Positions 55,201 to 63,951 of a stretch of DNA of 64,000 nt are shown here, piece by piece. The translations under genes and the position numbers were made by a program. The notes beneath the pieces are model-generated. The model was given only the letters and a program-made list of their open reading frames with translations, searched no databases and was not told the origin of the DNA. Within the stretch, counting starts at the first letter, position 1; every line of letters starts with the position of its first letter. The DNA comes from Phaeosaccion multiseriatum (taxonomy: Eukaryota > Ochrophyta, other classes). Location: the NCBI GenBank assembly GCA_965112735.1, contig OZ218961.1, positions 1,612,001 to 1,676,000 of the forward strand, given 5' to 3'.

Positions 55201-55982
55201 GCACGCACAAACGGATCAAGGGCAAGCGTGTGCAGCCCCGCCTCCTCCGTCAACACCGCCGTGAAAGCAGCCTCCTGCTGATGCTGCTGTGCTGCTGCTG
55301 TCGCACGAGCACGCTGCCTCCGCTGCTTCCTCCGTACCCGCCGTCGAAGAGCTACTGCGCGCCTCGCTGCATCCTGCTGCTCCTGTGCCGCCTGCTCGTC
55401 ACCCTTGCGCAGCGCTGCCTTCGCCTGCTGGGCACGCCGTCTCAACCACTTTGCTGCCACCCTCTGCTCAGTCCTGCTCCGCCCCTCCGCCGGAGGCACC
55501 GCTGGAGACGTCAGCGGCAGGGTCCGAAGGCTCTGCTCCTGCTGCTGAAGCTGAACCTCCTCCTGCTGCTGAAGCTGAACCTGCCACGCCCACTGTTCAT
55601 GTTCCCCCGTGGGAGTGAATGGCGGAAGAGATGCTGCCCCGAGCGGTAAGGCCCGCACGAGGCCCATGGCCTTGGCCTGGCGAGGCGTCACCAGGGAGCA
55701 CAGCTGCTGAGGCTGAAGCTCATCGCTTGACGGTGGGCTGGCTTTTGCAACCTGGACGGCAGCCTCGACAGCATGACCCTGCTGCTGCTCCAATTGCTCC
55801 TGCTGCCCCCCGCCACCTGCGGCTGCTGCTGCAGCAGCTGCTGCTGCTGTCCCAGCCGCTGTTGCCGCTCCTTCGCCGCACGCAGTGCGCGCTGTTCCGG
55901 GAAGGCACACGCACGCACCCGCTCCAAACCCCTTGCATCCATCCAGACAGACTCGTGTTGCGCAACGGTTGCCGCCTCGCAC
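54900..55982 (-). CDS. Gypsy middle frame (Gln/Ala/Arg-rich) between gag extension and pol
   Basis: 360 codons, frame limits only. It overlaps the Gln-rich frame upstream (55688-55982) and pol downstream (54900-55200), each time in the -1 register. It has no ATG at its opening (GTG). Its likely translated part begins near 55808, where a Gln-rich sequence continues smoothly from the upstream frame, and ends before 55022, where pol takes over. It contains a basic, helix-prone stretch rich in Arg, Ala and Gln. No known domain recognised. The frame junctions lie on G-runs, so it may be joined by programmed frameshifts, or the runs may contain indels. Confidence 0.55.
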   Translation of the reverse strand: MRGGNRCATRVCLDGCKGFGAGACVCLPGTARTACGEGAATAAGTAAAAAAAAAAGGGGQQEQLEQQQGHAVEAAVQVAKASPPSSDELQPQQLCSLVTPRQAKAMGLVRALPLGAASLPPFTPTGEHEQWAWQVQLQQQEEVQLQQQEQSLRTLPLTSPAVPPAEGRSRTEQRVAAKWLRRRAQQAKAALRKGDEQAAQEQQDAARRAVALRRRVRRKQRRQRARATAAAQQHQQEAAFTAVLTEEAGLHTLALDPFVRACHAVALEPGAGVALLKEPPVRELVPVRRLLTVSVICVRGVCNALPWLSTVCGWRTLRGGWPPCRQQCGELRLPKRWLPRVVRQSQQGGATRSRLRCARQ

Positions 55983-56866
55983 TCAACCTCCCCCACTGCC
56001 GACGGTGGCACCTGCTGCTCCGGACACTCACCCGCAACGACTGCATCCTCCTGGCGCAGAGGCAGCGGCAGCGCGACGTCAGGTCCGCTCGACGGCTCGA
56101 CGGCAGAGCCGGGCTGCGGTGCTTCGACTAAGCACACGGAGCGTACCACTGGACACGGCTGCTGCTGCTGCTGCTGCTGCTGCTCCGGCGGCGGCAGCTG
56201 CTCGACTGCGGAAGCCGCTGGCGCAGCCTCCTGGTGCGCGCCCTCCACGACTACCTCTACTGCACGCTGCGCCTGCTGCTGTACCGCCGTCATCGCCGTG
56301 TGCTCACCAGCAACGACTGCATCCGGGCCGTCAGTGCCCCGCGACTGCTCGACCACAGAGCGTACCACAGGACCCGGCTGCTGCGCTAGCTGCCGCTCCG
56401 GCTGCTGGCGCTGCGGCTGCGGCAGCTGCCGCTCCGACGCTGGCAGCTGCTCGACCGCGGACGGCGCAGGCACAGCCTCTCTGTGCGCACCCTCCACGAC
56501 TGCCTCTACGACACGGCGCTGCTGCTGCTGCTGCTGCTGCTGCAGCTGCTGCTGCTGCAGCTGCTGCTGCTGTTGCTGTTGCCGTTGTAGCCGAGCACGT
56601 TTGAGTCTGTCGCCACACCACATGTCACTCCGATAAACTCTGATGGCAGGTGACTCCTGCTCTACACGACTAGCCTGACCGCTCCTACGCTGAGCGTCGG
56701 CATGGGGCAAAGGTGGGTCTGACAAACAAGATAGGTGCGAAGTACATTCATTATCTTCTACACTGCTCTTGCCCGCCCTCCCCCCCTGTTCCCCCACGCC
56801 GACGCTATCCTCACGCGCTGCGGTCGTGGGCCCCAGGGCTGCTGGCCAAGCAGCCCCGGGGCACCG
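55688..56866 (-). CDS. Gypsy gag extension, Gln-rich, after the gag UGA
   Basis: In frame with gag and directly after its TGA; no other stop intervenes before 55688. No ATG at the start; the first possible initiator is GTG at 56797. The protein is Gln-rich with poly-Gln runs. It contains an approximately 80-residue segment repeated at least twice (blocks VVEGAH-x-EA, SAVEQLP, PVVRSV, then GPD-x-VVAGE). I recognise no domain. Position and frame suggest a C-terminal extension of gag made only on readthrough. The conserved frame ends in practice near 55808, where the Gln-rich coding continues in the -1 frame. Confidence 0.55.
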   Translation of the reverse strand, partial: RCPGAAWPAALGPTTAAREDSVGVGEQGGRAGKSSVEDNECTSHLSCLSDPPLPHADAQRRSGQASRVEQESPAIRVYRSDMWCGDRLKRARLQRQQQQQQQLQQQQLQQQQQQQQRRVVEAVVEGAHREAVPAPSAVEQLPASERQLPQPQRQQPERQLAQQPGPVVRSVVEQSRGTDGPDAVVAGEHTAMTAVQQQAQRAVEVVVEGAHQEAAPAASAVEQLPPPEQQQQQQQQPCPVVRSVCLVEAPQPGSAVEPSSGPDVALPLPLRQEDAVVAGECPEQQVPPSAVGEVECEAATVAQHESVWMDARGLERVRACAFPEQRALRAAKERQQRLGQQQQLLQQQPQVAGGSRSNWSSSRVMLSRLPSRLQKPAHRQAMSFSLSSCAPW

Positions 56867-56869
56867 TCA
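56830..56869 (-). promoter_or_regulatory. Candidate UGA readthrough signal after gypsy gag
   Basis: The gag stop is UGA at 56869-56867 followed by CGG. Four nucleotides after the stop an RNA hairpin can form: arms GCCCCGGGGCUGCU and AGCAGCCCUGGGGC, 14 bp with one G-U pair and a 5-nt loop (56862-56830). UGA-CGG or UGA-CUA plus a 3' stem-loop is a known viral readthrough arrangement; known cases often have a slightly longer spacer. The frame after the stop stays open for nearly 400 codons. Confidence 0.65.
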
Positions 56870-57167
56870 GCCTTCGAACTTGAACCCGTCCTGCGCCGCC
56901 AGAGTGCCCGCCACCATTGCTGCTACGGCTTCAGACATGTCGGACTCCTGGTGCTGCGCTCTGACCGCCTGCCGCCGCTGCACGCGACTCACAATGCCGA
57001 GCAGCTCCTCACGCGTAGCGGGGATGGCGTTGCATTCTATCCATCCATGGCCGGCGCGGCGACAAGTCATGCAGTTAAATGGGGCATTGCCGTTGCCACG
57101 CTGCTTCACCGAGCCGTGGAACAGCAAGGGCCGCTGCTGGGTGGGCGTGAGCCGCGGCTGCTGCGCC

Positions 57168-57202
<35 letters not shown>

Positions 57203-57691
57203 TGCATTCACCCCCACCTCCTGTGACGGCTGATGGTCCAGATGCTGCTCCACCGCATTCACGGCCACTTCCAGATGCTGCTCCACCGCATTCACGGCCA
57301 CTCCCCCGCGCGGAGTGCGCAGACCACCACCACCACCACCACGGGCCCGCGTAGCCCCACCAGTAGAAGAGAGCGTAAGTGGGCTACCAGCCTGGAGCAC
57401 CCGAGTCGCGGAAGGAAATGCCTTCTGGAAGGCGGCGTAGAAATCACTCCACGAGGGAGTCGCCGACTCCCAGCGCAGCCAGAAGTTGGTCATGCCGTCA
57501 GTTAATGGCAACGAGCCGTGACGAAGCCGAATCTCGACCTCTGGCCGCAGCACCGCCAGCAGGCCCGTAACCAAGGCTTGCTCATCCGTGGCCTGCCCCG
57601 TCACCTGCGCCAGACACAGAGAGAGTTCCGCCAGCTTGGTGAGCAGCCTGGCGAGCGCCTGGTTCACCTCGGCAGGAACGGTGGACGCTTC
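56867..57691 (-). CDS. Gypsy gag, 5'-truncated
   Basis: About 270 codons from the satellite junction to the TGA at 56867-56869. A capsid C-terminal-like region comes first (FWLRWESATPSWSDFYAAFQKAF), then a Gly/Arg patch, three copies of a VNAVEQ motif, a poly-Gln run, and one zinc knuckle CMTCRRAGHGWIEC (CX2CX4HX4C) that would bind RNA. The N-terminal part of capsid and the start codon are missing. Upstream codons of the open frame belong to satellite. Gag would form the particle in which reverse transcription occurs; this copy should not. Confidence 0.82.
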
Positions 57692-57693
57692 CA

Positions 57694-59893
57694 GAGATCC
57701 CACTTGGCGCTGTTGTGGCAATGTCGTATCTGTGTTGGACCTATGGTGCTGAGCCAATGCCTGGACTGGGCATGTTGTGACCAGCAAACGCGTCGTTCGG
57801 GCTGTGTGTGCCTACCAAATATGCCAAATGCCGGCTTTGGGCGTCTTTGCCGACAGATTGGGCCATTTGAGCCTATCTGAGATCCCACTTGGCGCTGTTG
57901 TGGCAATGTCGTATCTGTGTTGGGCCTATGGTGCTGAGCCAATGCCTGGACTGGGCATGTTGTGACCAGCAAACGCGTCGTTCGGGCTGTGTGTGCCTAC
58001 CAAATATGCCAAATGCCGGCTTTGGGCGTCTTTGCCGACAGATTGGGCCATTTGAGCCTATCTGAGATCCCACTTGGCGCTGTTGTGGCAATGTCGTATC
58101 TGTGTTGGGCCTATGGTGCTGAGCCAATGCCTGGACTGGGCATGTTGTGACCAGCAAACGCGTCGTTCGGGCTGTGTGTGCCTACCAAATATGCCAAATG
58201 CCGGCTTTGGGCGTCTTTGCCGACAGATTGGGCCATTTGAGCCTATCTGAGATCCCACTTGGCGCTGTTGTGGCAATGTCGTATCTGTGTTGGGCCTATG
58301 GTGCTGAGCCAATGCCTGGACTGGGCATGTTGTGACCAGCAAACGCGTCGTTCGGGCTGTGTGTGCCTACCAAATATGCCAAATGCCGGCTTTGGGCGTC
58401 TTTGCCGACAGATTGGGCCATTTGAGCCTATCTGAGATCCCACTTGGCGCTGTTGTGGCAATGTCGTATCTGTGTTGGGCCTATGGTGCTGAGCCAATGC
58501 CTGGACTGGGCATGTTGTGACCAGCAAACGCGTCGTTCGGGCTGTGTGTGCCTACCAAATATGCCAAATGCCGGCTTTGGGCGTCTTTGCCGACAGATTG
58601 GGCCATTTGAGCCTATCTGAGATCCCACTTGGCGCTGTTGTGGCAATGTCGTATCTGTGTTGGGCCTATGGTGCTGAGCCAATGCCTGGACTGGGCATGT
58701 TGTGACCAGCAAACGCGTCGTTCGGGCTGTGTGTGCCTACCAAATATGCCAAATGCCGGCTTTGGGCGTCTTTGCCGACAGATTGGGCCATTTGAGCCTA
58801 TCTGAGATCCCACTTGGCGCTGTTGTGGCAATGTCGTATCTGTGTTGGGCCTATGGTGCTGAGCCAATGCCTGGACTGGGCATGTTGTGACCAGCAAACG
58901 CGTCGTTCGGGCTGTGTGTGCCCCCCAAATGCGGGCTTTGGGCGTCTTTGCCGACAGATTGGGCCATTTGAGCCTATCTGAGATCCCACTTGGCGCTGTT
59001 GTGGCAATGTCGTATCTGTGTTGGGCCTATGGTGCTGAGCCAATGCCTGGACTGGGCATGTTGTGACCAGCAAACGGGTCGTTCGGGCTGTGTGTGCCTA
59101 CCAAATATGCCAAATGCCGGCTTTGGGCGTCTTTGCCGACAGATTGGGCCATTTGAGCCTATCTGAGATCCCACTTGGCGCTGTTGTGGCAATGTCGTAT
59201 CTGTGTTGGGCCTATGGTGCTGAGCCAATGCCTGGACTGTGCATGTTGTGACCAGCAAACGCGTCGTTCGGGCTGTGTGTGCCTACCAAATATGCCAAAT
59301 GCCGGCTTTGGGCGTCTTTGCCGACAGATTGGGCCATTTGAGCCTATCTGAGATCCCACTTGGCGCTGTTGTGGCAATGTCGTATCTGTGTTGGGCCTAT
59401 GGTGCTGAGCCAATGCCTGGACTGGGCATGTTGTGACCAGCAAACGCGTCGTTCGGGCTGTGTGTGCCTACCAAATGCGGGCTTTGGGCGTCTTTGCCGA
59501 CAGATTGGGCCATTTGAGCCTACCTGAGATCCCACTTGGCGCTGTTGTGGCAATGTCGTATCTGTGTTGGGCCTATGGTGCTGAGCCAATGCCTGGACTG
59601 GGCATGTTGTGACCAGCAAACGGGTCGTTCGGGCTGTGTGTGCCCCCCAAATGCGGGCTTTGGGCGTCTTTGCCGACAGATTGGGCCATTTGAGCATATC
59701 TGAGATCCCACTTGGCGCTGTTGTGGCAATGTCGTATCTGTGTTGGACCTATGGTGCTGAGCCAATGCCTGGACTGGGCATGTTGTGACCAGCAAACGCG
59801 TCGTTCGGGCTGTGTGTGCCCCCCAAATGCGGGCTTTGGGCGTCTTTGCCGACAGATTGGGCCATTTGAGCATATCTGAGATCCCACTTGGCG
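57694..59893 (+). repeat. Satellite array, sixth block (about 12 monomers)
   Basis: 185- and 176-bp monomers, several with the CAAACGGGTCG or CTGGACTGTGC variants shared with the fourth block. The last monomer is cut at CACTTGGCG by the right inverted repeat. No gene. Confidence 0.95.
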
Positions 59894-60051
59894 TGTGGAG
59901 TCTCAAAGGTGTTTGGTATGTTCGAATCCGGATTGTCGCCATTTGGGGAACACGTGCTTCATATGAACGGCATGTCGCAGGAGGAGGATAGATAAGGAAG
60001 TGAGATTGATAAGGAAAGCTAATACACGCTCAACATAGGATAAGAACCCCT
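59894..60051 (-). repeat. Right arm of the 158-bp inverted repeat
   Basis: Reverse complement of 1-158. Begins TGTGGAGTCTCAAAGG and ends TAAGAACCCCT. It contains GTTCGAATCC, which matches an RNA polymerase III box B, but no tRNA fold follows from it. Confidence 0.9.
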
Positions 60052-60179
60052 TGCTTGTTGGTTGTCTGGGGTGTGTGGTCTGTCCCACATCCCAGGTGGC
60101 TCAGGCGCTGTTGTGGCAATGTCGTATCTGTGTTGGACCTATGGTGCTGAGCCAATGCCTGGACTGGGCATGTTGTGAC
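60052..60179 (+). repeat. Unknown 52 bp followed by a satellite fragment
   Basis: 60052-60103 is sequence I do not recognise. 60104-60179 is a satellite fragment (GGCGCTGTTGTGG to GTTGTGAC) ending where the next element starts. So satellite also exists outside the inverted repeat. Confidence 0.85.
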
Positions 60180-60307
60180 CGCTGCTTCAGCAGCGAAGCC
60201 ACGGAAGTTCTGTTCTCGCAGAGTGGAGTCGACGAAGAAACAGGGTATTGAGAGCCGAGGAGGGGGGAGCGTGAGCGCGTGTGCGTGGACCCCGAGGGAG
60301 CTGGTAG
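60180..60307 (+). repeat. Split direct repeat A1, first part
   Basis: Homologous to the minus strand of 36818 to about 36695. Ends in TGGTAG, the target duplication of the inserted TIR element. Confidence 0.8.
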
Positions 60308-61554
60308 TCGGCTCCAGACTGGCCTAGAAGCCTATGCTCTAGGCCCTAGGCCGAGCGGCCTACGCCCGCTCTAGGCCTAGGCCGGCGGCCGTTGGCCGCT
60401 CTAGGCCGGCCATTTTTTCTCCCTAGGCCGGCGGTTCTAGGCCTAGGCCTCGACCTATCTGATTAGTAATTACGGCCGGCGCAGCCGTCCTGATTACTGA
60501 TTATGACCGGCGCCAGCCGGCCTGAGTACTGATTATGCGCCAGCCGGGGGCTGATTACTGATTACGGCCGGCGTACACCGTAATCTTGTCCAGGGTCGAA
60601 GGGAGGGAGGGAGGGAGGGAGGGAGGGAGCGAGGGAGGGAGGGAGGGAGGGAGGGAGCGAGGGAGGGAGGGAGGGAGGGAGGGAGGGAGGGAGGGAGGGA
60701 GGGAGGGAGGGAGGGAGGGAGGGAGGGAGGGAGGGAGGGAGGGAGGGAGGGAGGGAGGGAGGGAGGGAGGGAGGGAGGGAGGGAGGGAGGGAGGGAGGGA
60801 GGGAGGGAGGGAGGGAGGGAGGGAGGGAGGGAGGGAGGGAGGGAGGGAGGGAGGGAGGGAGGGAGGGAGGGAGGGAGGGAGGGAGGGAGGGAGGGAGGGA
60901 GGGAGGGAGGGAGGGAGGGAGGGAGGGAGGGAGGGAGGGAGGGAGGGAGGGAGGGAGGGAGGGAGGGAGGGAGGGAGGGAGGGAGCGAGAGAGGGAGGGA
61001 GGGAGGGAGGGAGGGAGGGAGGGAGGGAGGGAGGGAAGGAGGGAAGGAGGGAAGGAGGGAAGGAGGGAAGGAGGGAAGGAGGGAGGGAGGGAAGGAGGGA
61101 GGGAGGGAGGGAGGGAGGGAGGGAGGGAGGGAGGGAGGGAGGGAGGGAGGGAGGGAGGGAGGGAGGGAGGGAGGGAGGGAGGGAGGGAGGGAGGGAGGGA
61201 GGGAGGGAGGGAGTCGACCCTGGACAAGATCATCTGATTCTGATTACGGCCGGCGCAGCCGGCCTGATTACTGATTATGACCGGCGCCAGCCGGTCTGGT
61301 TGCTTACAGCCTGTGACCAGCCGGCCTGATTACTGATTTTGCGCCGGCCGGGGGCTGATTACTGGTTACGGCCGGCGCACACCGTAATCTTGTCCAGGGT
61401 CGATAGGCCTAGCTAGGCCGGGGGGGCTGCGCCAAAAATAGGCCTAGGCCGGGGACCTGCGGCCCCCTCTAGGCCTAGGCCGGGGGCCTGCGGCCCCCCT
61501 AGGCCGGCCGAATTTCGTCTCTAGGCCTAGGCTTCTAGGCCAGTCTGGAGCCGA
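60308..61554. mobile_element. 1.25-kb TIR element (MITE-like) with a GGGA microsatellite core
   Basis: Perfect 27-bp terminal inverted repeats (60308-60334 and 61528-61554) starting TCGGCTCCAGACTGG. Both sides carry the direct repeat TGGTAG (60302-60307 and 61555-61560), a 6-bp target duplication. It interrupts A1 of the decayed PAT-type element. Inside the ends are AGGCCTAGGCC-rich sequence, then a direct repeat of about 130-165 bp (60466-60597 and 61237-61402, GATTACTGATTA and GCCGGC motifs) flanking the microsatellite. No transposase. Confidence 0.85.
60600..61214 (+). repeat. (GGGA)n microsatellite, about 615 bp
   Basis: Nearly pure GGGA with three GAGC/GAGAG interruptions (60628, 60658, 60985) and a GGAA-interrupted stretch at about 61035-61092. 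One strand is all purine, with the potential to form G-quadruplexes or triplexes. Open frames across it (Gly/Arg/Glu or Pro/Ser/Leu) are artefacts. Confidence 0.97.
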
Positions 61555-61960
61555 TGGTAGGATAGAAAGTATATTTATGGCAGCAGATGGAAATCAGCGG
61601 ATTTGGATTTTCTGCTGGAGCTCAGAAGAGGAGGAGCCCTGCTGTACTCGCCACGCTACCGTGATTGGAGGAGATCGAGAGCAGGTGCGGGAGCGTGTAC
61701 AAGCAGGGAGGAGAGTAGAGACTGATGGTGTAGGAAAGCAAGGATCGCAGTAGGGCCCGACTGCTTCTCTTGTGAGGGTGAAGATGCTGTGTGCTTACTT
61801 GTGTCATGCTACCTGTCGCAAACACATGAGGTGCCCCCAATGCTAACTGTCGCAAGGGCTTGCGCTACGCACACGCATCTAGTAGAAGTTTGAGAGCCTG
61901 GGCTTGATTACGTGTGTGAAGATGGTCCTCACGTCTAGCCCAAGGTTTTTTCTTTTCTCT
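61555..61960 (+). repeat. Split direct repeat A1, second part
   Basis: Homologous to the minus strand of about 36690 to 36306, more diverged than the two A copies of the intact element. Contains CTTGCGCTACGCACACGCATCT-like blocks and ends near TTTTTTCTTTTCTC. Confidence 0.8.
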
Positions 61961-61965
61961 CGCCG

Positions 61966-62060
61966 GTGACGGGGCTTCCACGCTCCCTCGTCGCCCTTTC
62001 CTCTCCATTGGTTTCGCGGGGTCCGTCAACCCCAATCTTTTCGCCTCCTCCCTTCTCCAC
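61966..62060 (+). pseudogene. gag N-terminal remnant
   Basis: About 30 codons match the start of gag in the intact element (TGLPRSLVALSSP shared), including the region before any ATG. After that the copy jumps to RT-RNase H-related sequence. Confidence 0.75.
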
Positions 62061-62084
62061 CCCGCCTGGTTGTGGCGTCGCTGC

Positions 62085-62300
62085 GGCGGTGGCGGGATCT
62101 TTTAGGCTGGGGGGTGAAAGATCCTTCCGCTTTGGTCCTGATGGTGATGAGCGCCCCGCGTATCGTATGGGACGCAGATGCAGCAGATGAGAGCCCGGCG
62201 TATCGTATTGGATGGAGATGCAGCAGTGCGGATGGCCTTAGAGGGGGCTTTCAGGGGGGGAGGCATCGTGTTGGAAGCAGCAGCGCGCAGGGGGGGGAGG
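62085..62300 (+). pseudogene. RT-RNase H remnant
   Basis: Contains GATCTTTTAGGCTGGGGGG followed by GAAAGATCC, matching the intact element near 32610-32660 on its minus strand (DLLDWGVKDPS coding region), and a further stretch matching the region coding for VLDGDAAVWVDSEGA near 32530-32570. Frames are broken. Confidence 0.7.
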
Positions 62301-62399
62301 AGCCATCCGGTACTCGCTACCCTACCGGGATTGAAGGGGATTGAGAGCTGGAGCCTGACTTCATGGTAGACACCTTCTCGATCTACGGGAGGAAGGGTT

Positions 62400-63590
62400 G
62401 GTGGACTTTTCTCTTCTTTCGAGCGCCACAATAATAGCAACGCGAGTAGCAGCAGCAGCTACGAGTGATCCCGTCCGGCCTGTCGCTTCAGCCGGAGAGT
62501 ACGGGCGCATGGACAGTGGGTGTAGTGGCAGTTAGTGCTATGGTGACGAACGGACAGATGGGAGGTGGCATTGTTTTCCTCTTCCTCGCCCCTGGAGACG
62601 TTTTGCGTAGATGTGGGAGAAGGGCGGCAGCAGAAGTGAGTGAATAGGGACTCTCAGCCAAGCAGCAAGAGCCTCAGCAGCCACGGCGAGGGCGGAGTTC
62701 GTGAGTGTGACAGCCGCGGTCGCATGGATGCGGAGGCAGGTATTCGGGCTATTGGAAGGAGCCGGTGGGCTCTGCTTTGGTGGTGGTTGGCGCCTTGAGT
62801 AGGTGGCGTGTGCAGCGGCTGTTCTACCTGTGACCATAACAGAGAAGCGACGTACAACAGAAGGGGCGCAGCGAGCAAGGAAGGCATGGGTCGGTGGGAG
62901 ACGGCAGTGAGTGTTTACAGCGCTTGCCTCCCTGACGACACAGCAGCATCTATAGAGTGGCCATCTACGTATTGTAGGGACAGGGCACTACGCTTGGGGG
63001 GGTTGCGGAGAGTGGGCAATCGAGCCATGTAGCTACTTATCTGCAATGGGCGGCGGCGGAGTGGCATTTGGTCATCCACAACAGCTGTGGAGTGAGGGTT
63101 GGGGCCTGCCTGTGCTGCGATAGTCGGATAAGGGATTTTTCGGGGTGCGTGGCACTTGAGCGGTGCGAACGAAGAAAATGGGCGAGAGCAGGCAATAGGT
63201 TTTGCTATGCTTGCGCGACTTACTGGGGGTGGTAAGGATGGCATATCCTCGTGCCAGAGTGCCCGGTGGTCGATGCTTTGGGGCAGCAGGGCTTGAGATC
63301 TTGGGCTTGTTCGTTTTGCAGGTCGACAGCAGCGAGGTGTTTTGCACTCGGTCTTTTGTCGGCCGGGTACTGCGGAAGTCCGCAGCGGACGGTTGGAATA
63401 GCAGTGAGGGGGTATCGGCACGGTGTATGCAGAAGGGCCGCGTCTACGAATTGATGTTCTAGGAGCTTGGTGCGAAAAACATAAGTGCGGCTGTTGGGGC
63501 ATTTTCTGTTTTTCTGCCGGGGTTGGTTCTATGGGATTTTTGGATCTGTGATTCCGAAAAGAATTTCAATTTGGCTAATTGAGCGACCTT
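62400..63590 (+). other. Region homologous to the internal part of the tandem element
   Basis: Alignable by eye with about 40430-41345: shared blocks include TGGTTGGCGCCT, CATAACAG, TGGATCTGTGATTCCGAAA. It includes the diverged, stop-containing counterpart of the 124-aa ORF (about 63176-63540). Confidence 0.75.
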
Positions 63591-63603
63591 GGACCTGCGG
63601 CGA

Positions 63604-63951
63604 TGGCGAGTCTTTTAGATTGGGGGGTGAAAGATCCCTCCGTCTTGGTCCGTCATTGGAGCAGGTGATGCAGAGAGCGCCGACTATCGTAGTCGGAGGA
63701 CTCCGCGCGGCTATAGCGGTGATGGAGGAGGGAGTAGAGCTGCGCCGCTTCTCTCTCACTTTTACTGATGGCTCTGAAGGTGGGGACACAACAGATTGGT
63801 AGCGACATAGCGGCGGCGACTGGTGGCTTCTCCAGTCCAAGGTGGGCCTGGGCCACAGCATCTCAGCACGCGTGCAGGACGCCATGCGCTGGGCAGGGCG
63901 CAGTAGGATACATGCAGACACGGCTGCGCCCAAGGGACTTTGGGTGAATAT
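63604..63951 (+). pseudogene. RT fragment and tyrosine-recombinase remnant
   Basis: 63604-63660 again matches the DLLDWGVKDPSVLVR coding region. From about 63690 sequence matches the recombinase: IEEGVELCRVTL region, then a jump to the C-terminal GADWRLLQ...WAGRMLHADTAAP region. The HSLR block is deleted, and the codon aligned with the catalytic Tyr reads CAC instead of TAC, so it cannot encode an active recombinase. Confidence 0.75.

Larger units (their letters stand above)
46942..57693 (-). mobile_element. Ty3/gypsy retrotransposon with exonuclease and chromodomain-like tail, 5'-truncated
   Basis: Read on the minus strand: truncated gag, a Gln-rich region, protease, RT, RNase H, a DEDDy exonuclease, integrase, a chromodomain-like tail, polypurine tract and one 196-bp LTR at 46942-47137. 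RNase H before integrase gives the gypsy order. There is no 5' LTR; gag runs straight into satellite at 57693/57694. The satellite is almost perfectly continuous across it (GCCTATCTG left, AGATCCC right), without target duplication. The RT-to-integrase part is one frame of 2,674 codons with all catalytic residues present, so decay is slight apart from the missing 5' end. Confidence 0.92.

Noticed and set aside
8131-57691. Genome-wide reassignment of UGA to an amino acid
   Set aside because: Frames here are hundreds to thousands of codons long with no other internal UGA, so a full reassignment is not supported; only the single junction UGAs stand out.
159-59893. Scores of 60-240-codon open frames in the satellite on both strands
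   Set aside because: They repeat with the monomer period, exist in several frames and both strands, and end only where monomer length breaks frame. They are by-products of the repeat.
59894-60051. tRNA gene or tRNA-derived SINE suggested by GTTCGAATCC and a CGCCA-like end
   Set aside because: The stems around the T-loop-like sequence do not pair, and no anticodon or D arm can be drawn.
60586-61329. Long open frames over the GGGA tract (Gly/Arg/Glu and Pro/Ser/Leu proteins)
   Set aside because: A pure tetranucleotide without stop codons is open in every frame; there is no other coding signal.
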